A stretch of DNA of 64,000 nucleotides from Protula sp. h YS-2021 (taxonomy: Eukaryota > Annelida > Polychaeta > Sabellida > Serpulidae): NCBI GenBank assembly GCA_949752745.1, contig OX457031.1, positions 55,108,803 to 55,172,802 of the forward strand, in the 5' to 3' direction. Position numbers and translations under genes: made by a program. This document shows positions 33,307 through 43,000 of this stretch, piece after piece. Under the pieces are notes generated by a model. It saw nothing but the letters and a program-made list of their open reading frames with translations. It was not told the origin of the DNA and searched no databases. Positions within the stretch are counted from its first letter, which is position 1, and each line of letters begins with the position of its first letter.

Positions 33307-33849
33307 CTACTCAACCATCTTCTGACAGTCACTGCATTTATACAGATCCATTTTCTGGAGCATGAGATCCACTGACGTCATTTGCTTCTTCAACATGTGC
33401 CAGTCTTTCAATGACAACAAAATTCCCTTCTTGGTAGGATATAACCTCCCAGATGCATGATTCGTAATATATTTACGAATGTTAACCATCACTTTCTGTT
33501 GATAATTCACCAATTTAATATATGTTTCTCCATTAATGGGTATCATAACCGGTGAATCGTCTACACGCATCTTCTTCATAGTGGTATCAGCTTTACGCTC
33601 CGGTTCTCGCTTCACATTAGGCTCTGTCGTATTTTTTCGCATTTTACACGGCGGCGTCATAGCTGGTAACTCATCTCTTTTTATCTTTCTAAGATGTGGT
33701 CGCTTTTGACGCTGCTGACGTGACTTCGCCTTAGACTTTACAATGGGCATTGCCTTAGACTTTGCTGTAGGTATTGTCTCAGGCTTTGCTATAAAATTTT
33801 CTGCAGGCATTGCCATAGATGGTAGTTCACTCACTGCAGACATGTTCAC
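33307..33849 (-). CDS. PC4 (p15/Sub1) domain protein of the 29.2 kb element
   Basis: 180 residues, intact. The N-terminal half is basic and Lys/Arg/Pro-rich (AKSKAKSRQQRQKRPHLRKI). Residues about 108-165 match the PC4/Sub1 single-strand DNA-binding fold: YIKLVNYQQKVMVNIRKY, then PTKKGILLSLKDWHMLKKQ, which fit the conserved K-V-x-V-x-I-R-x-Y and K-K-G-I-x-L-x-x-x-x-W-x-x-L-K pattern. The C-terminus has a CSDC pair. PC4 proteins bind single-stranded and unwound DNA and act in transcription and replication. The gene starts 132 bases inside the right inverted repeat and reads towards the zinc-finger gene. A related protein is encoded at 42138-42506. Confidence 0.85.
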   Translation of the reverse strand: MNMSAVSELPSMAMPAENFIAKPETIPTAKSKAMPIVKSKAKSRQQRQKRPHLRKIKRDELPAMTPPCKMRKNTTEPNVKREPERKADTTMKKMRVDDSPVMIPINGETYIKLVNYQQKVMVNIRKYITNHASGRLYPTKKGILLSLKDWHMLKKQMTSVDLMLQKMDLYKCSDCQKMVE

Positions 33850-33896
33850 TCTTCAGTATCTTGATACAGAATGTGCGTTATGTCTGAGGGTAGGTA

Positions 33897-33905
33897 CCTT
33901 TTATG
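33897..33905 (-). promoter_or_regulatory. TATA-like box for the PC4-domain gene
   Basis: CATAAAAGG, 48 bases upstream of the ATG, in unique sequence just inside the right arm. Confidence 0.5.
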
Positions 33906-33969
33906 CTCTATAGGGAGCTGCCACACTCGAGGTTGGACACACTATGTCCTAAAATGTTTAGAAATAATT

Positions 33970-34029
33970 TTACCATATGCGACTTTGCAGCCAATTGTAA
34001 GATTTCGAACAAATGTTGCATGTATACAT
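33970..34029 (-). pseudogene. Truncated start of the zinc-finger ORF in the right arm
   Basis: The right inverted repeat contains the same ATG and the first 16 codons as the zinc-finger gene (one amino acid differs, P to L). The frame then enters unique DNA and stops after 19 codons. It includes both Cys of the finger but no His, so it cannot bind zinc as a C2H2 finger. It could act as a short upstream ORF on transcripts of the PC4-domain gene. Confidence 0.75.
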
Positions 34030-34084
34030 TCTTTCGGTTCAGCCTACACTATTCAAATGATGAGAAAGTCTTTAAACATAGCTC

Positions 34085-34318
34085 TATATACAACTTGTTG
34101 AACAACATGTTGAACAACAACATGTTGAACATGTTGAACAACTTGTTGAACATGTTGAACAAGTTGAACATGTTGAACTTGTTGAACTTGTTGAACATGT
34201 TGAACATGTTGAACAACTTGTTGAACATGTTGAACATGTTGAACTTGTTGAACATGTTGAACATGTTGAACATGTTGAACGTGTTGAACATGTTGAACAA
34301 TTTGTTGAACAATACCAC
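34085..34318 (-). repeat. GTTCAACAT 9 bp array, right arm (expanded)
   Basis: Mirror of 31715-31865 but about 80 bp longer. Open frames across it (Leu/Asn or Phe/Asn repeats) are artefacts. Confidence 0.92.
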
Positions 34319-35612
34319 GACGTAATATCTTTCAAAAATTATTCGAACACGTCTTTAAAATGGGCTTGCCATTCGAACACGTCTTTAAAATGGGCTTGCC
34401 ATTCGAACACGTCTTTTGAATGGGCGCAGTTTTCCTACATAACTATCCACATTTTCACTTCCCATTTTCCAACAATCAACCAACCAACCAAGTGGTAGAA
34501 TCGTCTGAAACGTGTAAAAAACTAAATTTGTTAAAGTTGGTCTAGAACCCTGATTTTGACCTTACTACACCATGGTAAAATGTTCAAACTTATTTTATAC
34601 ATCATATGTTGTCAAAAAAACAAAAATTTGTTCAAGTTGGTCTAGAACCCTTATTTTTACCCTACTACACCATGGTAAAATGTTCAAACTTATTTTATAC
34701 ATCATATTTTGTCAAAAAACAAAATTTGTTAAAATTGGTCTAGAACCACCATTTTTCCACTACTATGACTTTAGAATATTCAAATAACTAGCATGCTAAA
34801 ATGTTCAAACTTATTTTATATATCATATGGTGTTCAAAACTAAATTTGTTAAAGTTGGTCTAGAACCCTAATTTTTACCCTACTACACCATGGTAAAATG
34901 TTCAAACTTATTTTATACATCATATTTTGTCAAAAAACAAAATTTGTTAAAGTTGGTCTAGAACCATCATTTTTCCACTACTATGACTTTAGAATATTCA
35001 AATAAGTAGCATGCTAAAATGTTCAAACTTATTTTATATATTATATGTTATAAAAACCTACATTTGTTAAATGTGCTTTAGAAGTGTCATTTTCCAACTA
35101 CTATAACATAAAACATAGAGTTGTGGAAAATCCCATTCCTTCTCAAATTTATTGATCGTTCCCACGCTCTGAATTAGTGCACTCTGAAATTTATTGATCG
35201 TTCCCACGGTCTAGGCCTTTGATGTTTTCAAATTTATCGATCGTTCCCACGGTCTAGGCCTTTGATGTTTTCAAATTTATCGATCGTTCCCACGGTCTGA
35301 ACGAGTGCACTCTGAAATTTTATCGATCGGTTTCCTCCACACTCTGAACGAGTGCACTCTAAAATTTATTGATCGGTTTCCCCACACTCTGTACACATGT
35401 ACTTATTCCTATGCTGTGTGGTTAGAACCATTGAAATATGACTAATTAAATATTATCATAATAATAGTGAAAATAGACATAGAAATATAGCCATTATGTT
35501 AAAAAAAAAAAAAAAAAAAAAAAACAGTCACAGTCACATAATGTCACAGAGTCACATGTTGTCACATAATGTCACAGAGTCATAAAAGTGAACAAAAAAC
35601 CAAAAAAAAGTT

Positions 35613-35685
35613 TGCCCCGATGTGGTATCGATCCCGGGACTCTCAGGTTGCTAGCCGTTTGCTCTACCAAGTGAGCTATCGCGGC
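35613..35685 (-). tRNA. tRNA-like gene 2, right-arm copy
   Basis: Copy of 30340-30412 with one difference in the D loop (GGTAGAGC instead of GGCAGAGC), which restores the usual D-arm sequence. Confidence 0.55.
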
Positions 35686-35932
35686 TTGACTATTAAACGA
35701 TCTGATAATGACATACATACTTGAAACTAATTATGTTCACATAGCAATTACATAGTCATATAGCTATATGACTATGTCCGATACATGCCATGTCTTGGTC
35801 CGGGGGGGGGGGTCCGATACATGTCATGTCTTGGTCCTGGGGGGGGGGGGGGGGGGTCCGATTCATGTCATGTCTTGATCCTGGGGGGGGGGGGGGGTCT
35901 TCTAAGATTGAGGACCCATGATATGAAAGTGA

Positions 35933-36017
35933 TGCCCGAGGGCGGGTTCGATCCACCGACCTTCAGATCATGGGTCCGCTTACGGGTCCCCTGCTCTACC
36001 AACTGAGCCATTCAGGC
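35933..36017 (-). tRNA. tRNA-like gene 1, right-arm copy
   Basis: Inverted-repeat copy of 30017-30101 with the same 12-base duplication. Confidence 0.6.
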
Positions 36018-36189
36018 CAGAAGGTTAATCAGCAGGAAAATATTCCTCATATGCGGTTGGAATCACATCACACATGATTGACAGGTCATGTGACCAATGA
36101 TGATTGACAGGTCACGTGACTAATGACGTCATGATGATTGACAGGCGACTTAGGGTTATCCTGCTTAGAACTGTCTTAATATGCCATAA

Positions 36190-36405
36190 CATCATGATAA
36201 CGTCATGATAACGTCATGATAACGTCATGATGACGTCATTATAACGTCATGATGATGACGTCATTATAACGTCATGATGACGTCATTATGACGTCATTAT
36301 AACGTCATGATGATGACGTCATTATAACGCCATGATGACGTCATTATAACGTCATCATGATGACGTCATTATAACGTCATGATGACGTCATCATGACGTC
36401 ATTGA
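36190..36405 (-). promoter_or_regulatory. CRE-type TGACGTCA array, right arm
   Basis: Mirror copy of 29630-29850 in the right inverted repeat. Confidence 0.75.
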
Positions 36406-36809
36406 ACGGGCGCGCGCTCTTTCGATTACCTGTTTCAAAATACCCATGCGAATTCGAAAACAATCACGTCACTGTTTTCGGAGCCCCATGGGGCTCCGAA
36501 AACACCTCGTGACGTCATTATGACGTCACTTCCTGTTTTCGGAGCCACACTTTTATCCTGCTGAAAATCCCATTCCTTCTCAAATTTATTGATCGTTCCC
36601 ACGCTCTGAACGAGTGCACTCTAAAATTTATCGATCGGGTTTTCCCCCACACTCTGTACGAGTGCACTCTGAAATTTATCGATCGGGTTTTCCCCACAGT
36701 GACGTCATTATGACGTCACTGTTTTAGAACCCCCGTGGGGGTTCTAAAACACCATGTGACGTCACTATGACGTCACTTCCTGTTTTAGAACCCCCGTTTT
36801 CACACTACT

Positions 36810-36815
36810 AAAACT
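36810..36815 (+). repeat. Right target-site duplication AAAACT
   Basis: Identical to 29219-29224. It directly abuts the terminal CT. Confidence 0.88.
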
Positions 36816-37707
36816 GTTGAAACCTAACTTCAAGTTATTGAAAAGTCATTTATAAAGCGTTAACTATTGAGTTCTTCTTTCATCTATATAGCATCGCACT
36901 TCTTTCATCTCTATAGTATCACATTGTATTATCATTTTCTATAAAAAAAGTAAGAACTCGAATATTTATTTCTGTCTGTGAATAGGCAACAAATTTAATC
37001 GGGTTCAAGAACAATGTTCTATTTTAACACAAAAATACAAAAGCAAGAAATGATATCATTATTTTCCTAATAAGAAATTCCATGAAGCAGTTTTCTGTGC
37101 CATAAGATTTATTAAAAAAGCTTTCAGTTAGAAAACTCTATATTTCTGTACATGCAGTGACATTTTCTTATATACTAACATTATTTTCGCCGTTTATAAT
37201 TTTCTTTTAAAACTAAGTTTTTAGAAAAATGAGCAATTTTTCCATCTATTTTCTTTTTCAAGCATTGCCTAATTCAATCATTCCTAAACTGCTATTTATT
37301 AAAATTGTTCATGCACTAAAGCGAAAAAAAACTTGTAAGATTGTTTCGTCATGATACAATCACCAAACATAAGAAACGGAACAAGACACACTTCACACAA
37401 AATAGCAAATAAAGAAAAACAAGACCGTTAAGTGCTAGTACTTAGAGTAACAAGACATTAACTTGTCATTGCAATCCTATCAAAATGCTTTAGGCAACTG
37501 GTGAAAATTTAATTCTGTTATTAAATATTTAATGTAACCTCTACATTAATTTGGTTTCAGGCTGACAATTCTATCATATGCTAATAGCAAAAACGACAGC
37601 ATTGCTAACTAAGCTCCCTTCATTATGTTTTTGTGACGTGAATTTGCAAAATCTACAATATTTATTATTGCAGAAAAAAAACACTACAACGCAAATAGCG
37701 GGAAACG
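36816..37707. other. AT-rich spacer between the two elements: no gene seen
   Basis: 892 bp with no coding or repeat structure recognised; host sequence separating two insertions. Confidence 0.5.
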
Positions 37708-37842
37708 AGTCTTCTACCACAAGATTCTACCACAGAATTCTACCACAGCCCCCCCCCCCCCCCCCCCCGGCATCGAGCTCTCAGCGAAGTTGAGCGAGCC
37801 ATTCAAAGATATGTTCGAATGACAAGCCCATTCAAAGATGTG
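37708..37842 (+). repeat. Left terminal inverted repeat of the Polinton-like element
   Basis: AGTCTTCTACCACA, GATTCTACCACAG, a C-run, GAGCTCTCAGCGAAGTTGAG and the ATGTTCGAATGACAAGCCCA repeat, matching 49171-49288 inverted. Confidence 0.8.
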
Positions 37843-38111
37843 TTCGAATGGTCAGCCCTTTCAAACACGTGAATAGCCCATACATTTTATTCACACACAC
37901 ATACAAACACTCAAACAGTCATACATAGTAACATTAGCTTATTTTGGAGCAAAAGGAGCCCTTAGAAGGACTTTAATTTTAGTTTTGGATGAACTGTTAC
38001 TAAAAACACCCAAAAAGCTTGTTCTCTTCTATCCAATCTTCTTTTGCATCCACCGCCATTTCAATGTTAAAAATATCAGCCTTAGATCTGCACCATTCTC
38101 GTCTGGCCATT

Positions 38112-38143
38112 CCAAGACACATTGCAAAAACAATGTGTCTTGG
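38112..38143. other. Perfect hairpin, 13 bp stem
   Basis: CCAAGACACATTG, six-base loop CAAAAA, CAATGTGTCTTGG, in the left subterminal region. Confidence 0.85.
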
Positions 38144-38324
38144 ACACCAACCAATGCAAATATATGGTACAGACCTACTCTATCCAAGCGGTAAGGCATG
38201 ACCGATGCTTCGTTTTCTTTTTTCCCTGCGAATGAGTGTCAGGAGCTCTAATCTGAGCTGTTTATATATGCGCGACCTGAATTCTAGATCAATCGATCAA
38301 AGACTCACAGCGTGGGAAAAAATA

Positions 38325-38450
38325 CAAACCATTTGAGAAGGAATTACATTTCCCACGCCGATTACCGACATTTCCCACGCCAAGTACCGAAACATCAGAG
38401 CCAGAGAAATCAACATACTTCTCATTAGCAGCAACAACAAACGTGATGGT
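38325..38450 (+). pseudogene. Deleted second copy of a PolB segment in the left subterminal region
   Basis: ACCATTTGAGAAGGAATTAC, CATTTCCCACGCCGATTACC and AGAAATCAACATACTTCTCA parallel the PolB region at 39672-39870 (AGCCATTTGAGAAGGAATTA ... GGGAAATCAACTTACTTCTG) with about 70 bases missing. A captured gene fragment. Confidence 0.6.
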
Positions 38451-38559
38451 ATGTGGCCAACAAATTATAGCAAAATTAAGTTTTGGAAAACATATTAAAT
38501 CTTGGCATATACATATTACGTGATTGTATGTGAGACCCCCCCCCCCCCCCCCCACAGTG

Positions 38560-38795
38560 GAAACTTTTGTGATTTTTGTATATTTATCCGTTTCAGACGA
38601 TTCTTAACATTTTTTTAGCTTTTTTACCCCCCCCCCCCCGTGGGAAAATTTTGTGATTTTTGCATATTTATCTGTTTCAGATGATTCTGAACATTTTTGG
38701 TTTTTTACCTCTCCCCCGTGGGAAAATTTTGTGATTTTTGCATATTTATCTGTTTCAGACGATTCTGACCATTTTTGGTTTTTTTACCCCCTTTT
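38560..38795 (+). repeat. Tandem ~85 bp repeats with TTTCAGACGATTCT
   Basis: Three units with TGTGATTTTTGCATATTTAT, CTGTTTCAGACGATTCTGA and ACATTTTTGGTTTTTT and a C-run. An inverted counterpart is at 47985-48070. The TTTCAGACGATTCT core also occurs in both arms of the 29.2 kb element (31518-31535 and its mirror). Confidence 0.75.
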
Positions 38796-38844
38796 CTATT
38801 TTTAGACATCTCCCTACGAAATTGGGAACTTGTCAACATGGGTG

Positions 38845-38853
38845 TATAAAAGG
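38845..38853 (+). promoter_or_regulatory. TATA box, left gene block
   Basis: TATAAAAGG 53 bases before the ATG at 38906, the same spacing as in the 29.2 kb element. Confidence 0.55.
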
Positions 38854-38905
38854 ACGTCTGAGAACACATTTCAGCATATCAGTTCCAGCAATTGATGCGG
38901 CAACA

Positions 38906-39193
38906 ATGGCAGCCAATTCGGACACACCAGTCCTCTGCCTTGAATGCAAAGAGGAATTTGCTTCTATGGAATTGTTTGATACACATACATGCACACAAGC
39001 TGAGATGAAAACTGCAGTGAAACAAGCTCGTGACGAGTTCGCTAGCGCAGGTACGGGAGCGGAACTTATATCTGCATTGAAAGGTGCTCATGAAGAGCTT
39101 GATGAGGAGACACCTGCAAAGAGACAAAGATGGGGCAAGTGGGGAGAGGCAGAAGGCTTAGTCTTGGCAAAATCGGGCAGGCAAAACGGGTAG
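38906..39193 (+). CDS. Small zinc-finger-like ORF of the Polinton-like element
   Basis: 95 residues from the TATA-proximal ATG. A C2HC-like finger (CLECKEEFASMELFDTHTC) is at residues about 11-29. Then a charged helical part with ALKGAHEELDEETPAKRQR. It ends at a stop before the recognisable PolB region. It may be the N-terminus of a larger decayed gene or the counterpart of the zinc-finger gene at 31926. Confidence 0.5.
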   Translation: MAANSDTPVLCLECKEEFASMELFDTHTCTQAEMKTAVKQARDEFASAGTGAELISALKGAHEELDEETPAKRQRWGKWGEAEGLVLAKSGRQNG

Positions 39194-39389
39194 AGTCCAA
39201 AAATGGAATTGCTGCATGAAATGCGACAGCAACAGAACCGCATAAAGAAACATTTGCTGGAGACCTTAGACCGTGGAATGAAATGATGGTGTATGCACGT
39301 TTCAAGAAAATGATGACGAATGCACAGGGTGTCATGACAAAACAAGTGGACAATACCTATACAAACAGCGTACAATCAGGCGTATATTG

Positions 39390-42110
39390 AAAAGAACTTG
39401 CCGGAAGCCTCTAAAGAATTGCTTACCAAGTTTGATCAACATGAACGACAAGGCTCTGGCTGGGTGCTAGACGAAATACTGTACATTGAATTGCATACAG
39501 CTATGTTTGCGCCTCTGGAAGCAAGCAGTTTTATCCCGCTGCCGACGAAAGTGGAGAATGCGAAGGGTGTGTTAAACATTCAGAATAAAGACAACAAGTG
39601 TTTCTTATGGTCAGTATTGGCCCACCTTCATCCTTTAACAAACAACAACACACAGCGTGTAAATCAATAGAAGCCATTTGAGAAGGAATTAAAGGTAGAG
39701 GGTATGACATTTCCCGCGGTGATTATTGACATTCCGAAGTTTGAAAAGGAAAATGATGTGTCCATCAACGTGTTTGGATATGAACAAAATATGCTTGTTC
39801 CGATACAACTCAACCGAAACGTCAGTGCGAGGGAAATCAACTTACTTCTGATTAGCAGTGACAACAAAAGGCATTGCTGCTTGATCCAGAATTTCAGCTG
39901 ACCTATGCCTTATCTATCAAAGCATAAGGGTACAACTTTTTATTGTTTCAAATGTCTTCACGGGTTTATATAAGATCTTTTAGATAAGCATCGTCAAGTG
40001 TACGGAAAACATGGAGCGCAACGTTTATCATTCCCCAAAGAACCTATCATCAAGTTCAATAATGTAGACAAACAACAGTAAGCACCTTTTGTGATTTATA
40101 CCGACTTTGAATGTTTCACGCAAAAGCATGAAGGGGAGAGGTATCAGCATCATCGTCCAAACAGCTTTGTCTATGTGGTTGTCAGCCAGTGCGACAAAAG
40201 TTCGCCAGTTGTGTATCGAGGAGACAATGCTGTGAAGGTCTTTTTAGACCATATGGTGAATGAACGTATTGTGCATTGTTTAGAGCAGCCAAAGGACATG
40301 GTGATGACCCGTGAGGACCGAGAGAATTTCAAGAACGCTACATTTTCCATGAGCCTCTATTAGCGGATCGTGTGAGAGATCATGACCACACAAATAGCAA
40401 ATGAATGCAACTTGCAATTTCGACTTAGAAAGGATCGAAAGGTTGATAAAGATTCTTTTATCATTCCTGTGTTTTTCCACAATTTGCGAGGCTATGACAG
40501 TCATCTGATCATGGCGAAAATTGGGAAATTCAAAAATGAAACACTTGCAGTCATTCCCAACACCATTGAAAAATATATTGCTGTATTGCAGACAGCTTTC
40601 AGTTTATGAGTACCTCTCTACAGAAGTTGGTATCCAACCTCGCGGCTGAAGGGAAAGATAACTTCTACAACATGACTTCTCACATCCACGATAGCGACCA
40701 ACAAGATTTGCTGCTGGGAAACTGAGTGTACCCCTATGATTACATGGACGAACAATCCAAGTTTGCTGAAAAGCAGCTACCGTCAATGGACAACTTTTAC
40801 AATCAGCTCAGCGAAGAGGACATTTGCGATGAGGATTATGCTCACGCGCAGAAAGTGTGGGATACATTCAACTGTACCACATTCGTTAAATACTACATGG
40901 CTGTGCATGTCGCAAAGGATGCCACGAAGTGGATTTATGTGGGTGAGTGAGTCAAAATCCCATAGATGTGGCTGAAGGTGACGACATTGGATATATTTTG
41001 GAAGTGGATTTAGAATACCCACAGTAAATCCATGATCGTCATAATCACTATCCAGTGGCTTCAGACTGGAAATGTGTCAAAGTTGGAGAGTACAGTCAGA
41101 AGCTGCGGAAAGATCTGAACATGAAAGGCAAACCTAGTGAAATACTCATTCCTAACCTATGCAACAAGAAGAAATATGTGCTTAATTACAGGAATTTATA
41201 GCAGTATAGTCTCACTGGGGCTGAAAGTCAACAAAGTGCACCGTGAAATCATGCTTGAATAGAGTAAATGGTTGGCAAAATACATTACCTTGAGCACGGA
41301 ACAGAGAAAATTGGCCAAGAACTCGTTTGAGAAAGACTTCTTCAAACTGATGAATAACTGTGTTTGGCATAACCATGGAAAATGTGAGAAAGCGAATCAA
41401 TGTTGAACTTGTTCACAAGGAAAAGCGGTTCAAGAAAGTCGTGGCCAAGCCTTCTGCCTACAAATTCAGTATTTTCAACGACGATTAACCACCGCACGTT
41501 TTCGCAAAGTGGATTTGCTTCTGAATAAACCCATTCAAGTCTTCTTCCCCATTCTCGACCTCAGCAAAGTGCTTATGTTTGATGTTCATTACAATTACAT
41601 CATGGCCAAGTATCCCAATGCCAAGTTGTTGTTCAGCGACACCAACAGTCTATGTTATGACATAGAAACGGAAGATATCTACAAGACATGCAGCAACATA
41701 CTGAGTTGTACGACACAAGTGACTATCCTTCAGATCATTTCCTGCATTCCAACGCAAACAAAAAAGTGCTTGGGAAAATGAAGGATGAGATGGCAGGCAT
41801 CCCCTGTGAAGAGTTTGTTGAACTCAGACCGAAAACGTATAGTTTAATGTATGATGGGAAAAAAACATACGGATAAACGCATCACTCGAGCTTGTCAAAG
41901 ACCCATTAAATATGTGCAGTATAGAGACAGTTTGTTCAACCAAACTCAAACGATGGCTACAGCACATATTATTCGAAGTCATGACCACTAGCTTTTCTCG
42001 GAGAAATTGAGGAAAGTAGTCCTCTCCCCATATGACGACAAGTGGCACGTATTGAATGATGGCTATTCCAACTTGCGTATGGACATTACAAGACGACACC
42101 ATAAAGTTAT
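39390..42110 (+). pseudogene. Protein-primed-type DNA polymerase B, broken
   Basis: Family B polymerase of Polintons/adintoviruses, recognised from motifs spread over several frames. An N-terminal GSGWVLDEIL...PLEASSFIPLP segment is followed by KDNKCFLWSV. Exonuclease motif I is YTDFECF near 40099, and exonuclease motif II is FFHNLRGYDSHL near 40475. YPYDYMDEQSKF is near 40735, motif A-like DLSKVLMFDVHYNYI near 41560, and motif C FSDTNSLCYD near 41635. In motif C the second catalytic Asp reads Asn. There are in-frame stops (for example TAG at 39668) and several frame changes, so no polymerase can be made. The family replicates element DNA from a terminal protein primer. Confidence 0.82.
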
Positions 42111-42137
42111 TTGATGTGTGAATACTGAAGAGTTAAC

Positions 42138-42506
42138 ATGGAAGTGAAATCAAGCCGTAAGAGATCTGCAACTTATATGGACACTCTTGCTGATACAATA
42201 AAGGACTTAAAAGTCAGAAATCCCACCATCACCACCATCAAGAAATTGAAAGTGGAGACGCAACCAGCACCACCACCACAGTTGTGGGAGGGATTGCTTT
42301 CTCTGGGAAATGGAAAGTACATTAAAATTATGAAGCAAAGCAATGAAGCAGTGGTAAACATTCGCATGTGCCTCAGAGATGAGGGGTCTGGAAGAAACAG
42401 TCCTACGAAAAAAGTATTTCGCTTGACACTGTCTGAATGGAAAATGCTGAAGAAGCACCCGAAAGAAGTGAATAAAAGGCTTCGCAGACAAGGAGAGAGC
42501 TCATAG
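42138..42506 (+). CDS. PC4 (p15/Sub1) domain protein of the Polinton-like element
   Basis: 122 residues, intact although its neighbours are broken. The N-terminus is basic (EVKSSRKRSATYMD). Residues about 50-118 are PC4-like: LGNGKYIKIMKQSNEAVVNI, then SPTKKVFRLTLSEWKMLKKH, with the conserved K-K, L-x-x-x-x-W-x-x-L-K pattern. The usual GI after KK is VF. It is the clearest protein link to the 29.2 kb element (33307-33849), whose PC4 protein has a longer basic N-terminus and an extra CxxC tail. It lies 28 bases after the PolB remnant. Confidence 0.78.
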   Translation: MEVKSSRKRSATYMDTLADTIKDLKVRNPTITTIKKLKVETQPAPPPQLWEGLLSLGNGKYIKIMKQSNEAVVNIRMCLRDEGSGRNSPTKKVFRLTLSEWKMLKKHPKEVNKRLRRQGESS

Positions 42507-42716
42507 TTGAAGCGACTGTTGAACGAGATGAAAGACTTTTTATCGGATTATGAACTCATTACAGATCACTTCTCATATCTAAGAAACGCATATGATGACA
42601 TTGTACTGAGACATTTTGGAACGTATATCATACTATCGCCTGAAGCGCAGTCTTTGTTGAAGGACAATCTACGGGAGTTGAGGATATCATGGCTTTCTCC
42701 TTATACTCTCAGATGA
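42507..42716 (+). CDS. Unidentified 69-residue ORF after PC4
   Basis: Helical, Leu-rich sequence (FSYLRNAYDDIVLRHFGTYI). It starts directly after the PC4 stop codon in a different reading context. It may be a remnant of a larger gene; no family recognised. Confidence 0.35.
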   Translation: MKRLLNEMKDFLSDYELITDHFSYLRNAYDDIVLRHFGTYIILSPEAQSLLKDNLRELRISWLSPYTLR

Positions 42717-42772
42717 TTTAGAAGTGCGTGTGACTGCAAACTGCCTAGACGTGTTTGTACGATTCCGACAGT

Positions 42773-43000
42773 ATGGCGAGCTTACAGACTACTACGACTA
42801 CATCACCCTCAACACAGTGGATGGTGATGGACAATATCTTACACATGAATGAACATGGATATGAACTGAAACTGTCTGAACATGATAATGCTAAAATAAT
42901 AAAGTTTGGTAATGGACAGTGTTATGTGAGTTTTCATAGTATTTACAAACGTGGGTATAATGTCTATGACACATACATTAATTTAGATTGTAATGAATGA
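42773..43000 (+). CDS. Unidentified ~75-residue ORF
   Basis: Starting at an internal Met, the protein has a Thr/Ser-rich N-terminus then HGYELKLSEHDNAKIIKFGN and FHSIYKRGYNVYDTYINLD. The second half could be a small beta fold, loosely PC4-like in spacing, but I do not recognise it. AATAAA signals follow at about 43092 and 43146. Confidence 0.4.
   Translation: MASLQTTTTTSPSTQWMVMDNILHMNEHGYELKLSEHDNAKIIKFGNGQCYVSFHSIYKRGYNVYDTYINLDCNE

Larger units (their letters stand above)
29225..36809. mobile_element. 7.6 kb Polinton-type non-autonomous element with giant terminal inverted repeats
   Basis: The element begins AGTAGTGTGAAAACGGGGG and ends with its exact complement. It is flanked by a perfect 6 bp duplication AAAACT (29219-29224 and 36810-36815). 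AG...CT ends with a 6 bp duplication are the hallmark of Polinton/Maverick integrases. The terminal repeats are about 2750 and 2829 bp, so 74% of the element is inverted repeat. The unique 2.0 kb centre has the 3' parts of two convergent genes. No polymerase, integrase, ATPase, protease or capsid gene is visible, so it should depend on a helper. The shared PC4 gene, subterminal repeat and TTTCAGACGATTCT motif tie it to the element at 37.7-49.3 kb. The perfect duplication and intact frames suggest recent insertion. It could equally be an integrated small virus or virus satellite. Confidence 0.88.
33981..36809 (-). repeat. Right terminal inverted repeat arm
   Basis: About 2829 bp, inverted copy of 29225-31974. 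The longer G-runs at 35806-35897 and the longer GTTGAACAT array account for the extra length. Point differences (for example one base in the second tRNA-like gene and in the TATA box) show that the two arms are separate sequences and not an assembly mirror. Confidence 0.92.

Noticed and set aside
29225..36809. Assembly artefact: mirrored contig
   Set aside because: Arms differ by point changes, homopolymer lengths and array size, the centre is unique, and the flanks carry a target duplication only at the outer ends. A residual artefact in homopolymer length is possible.
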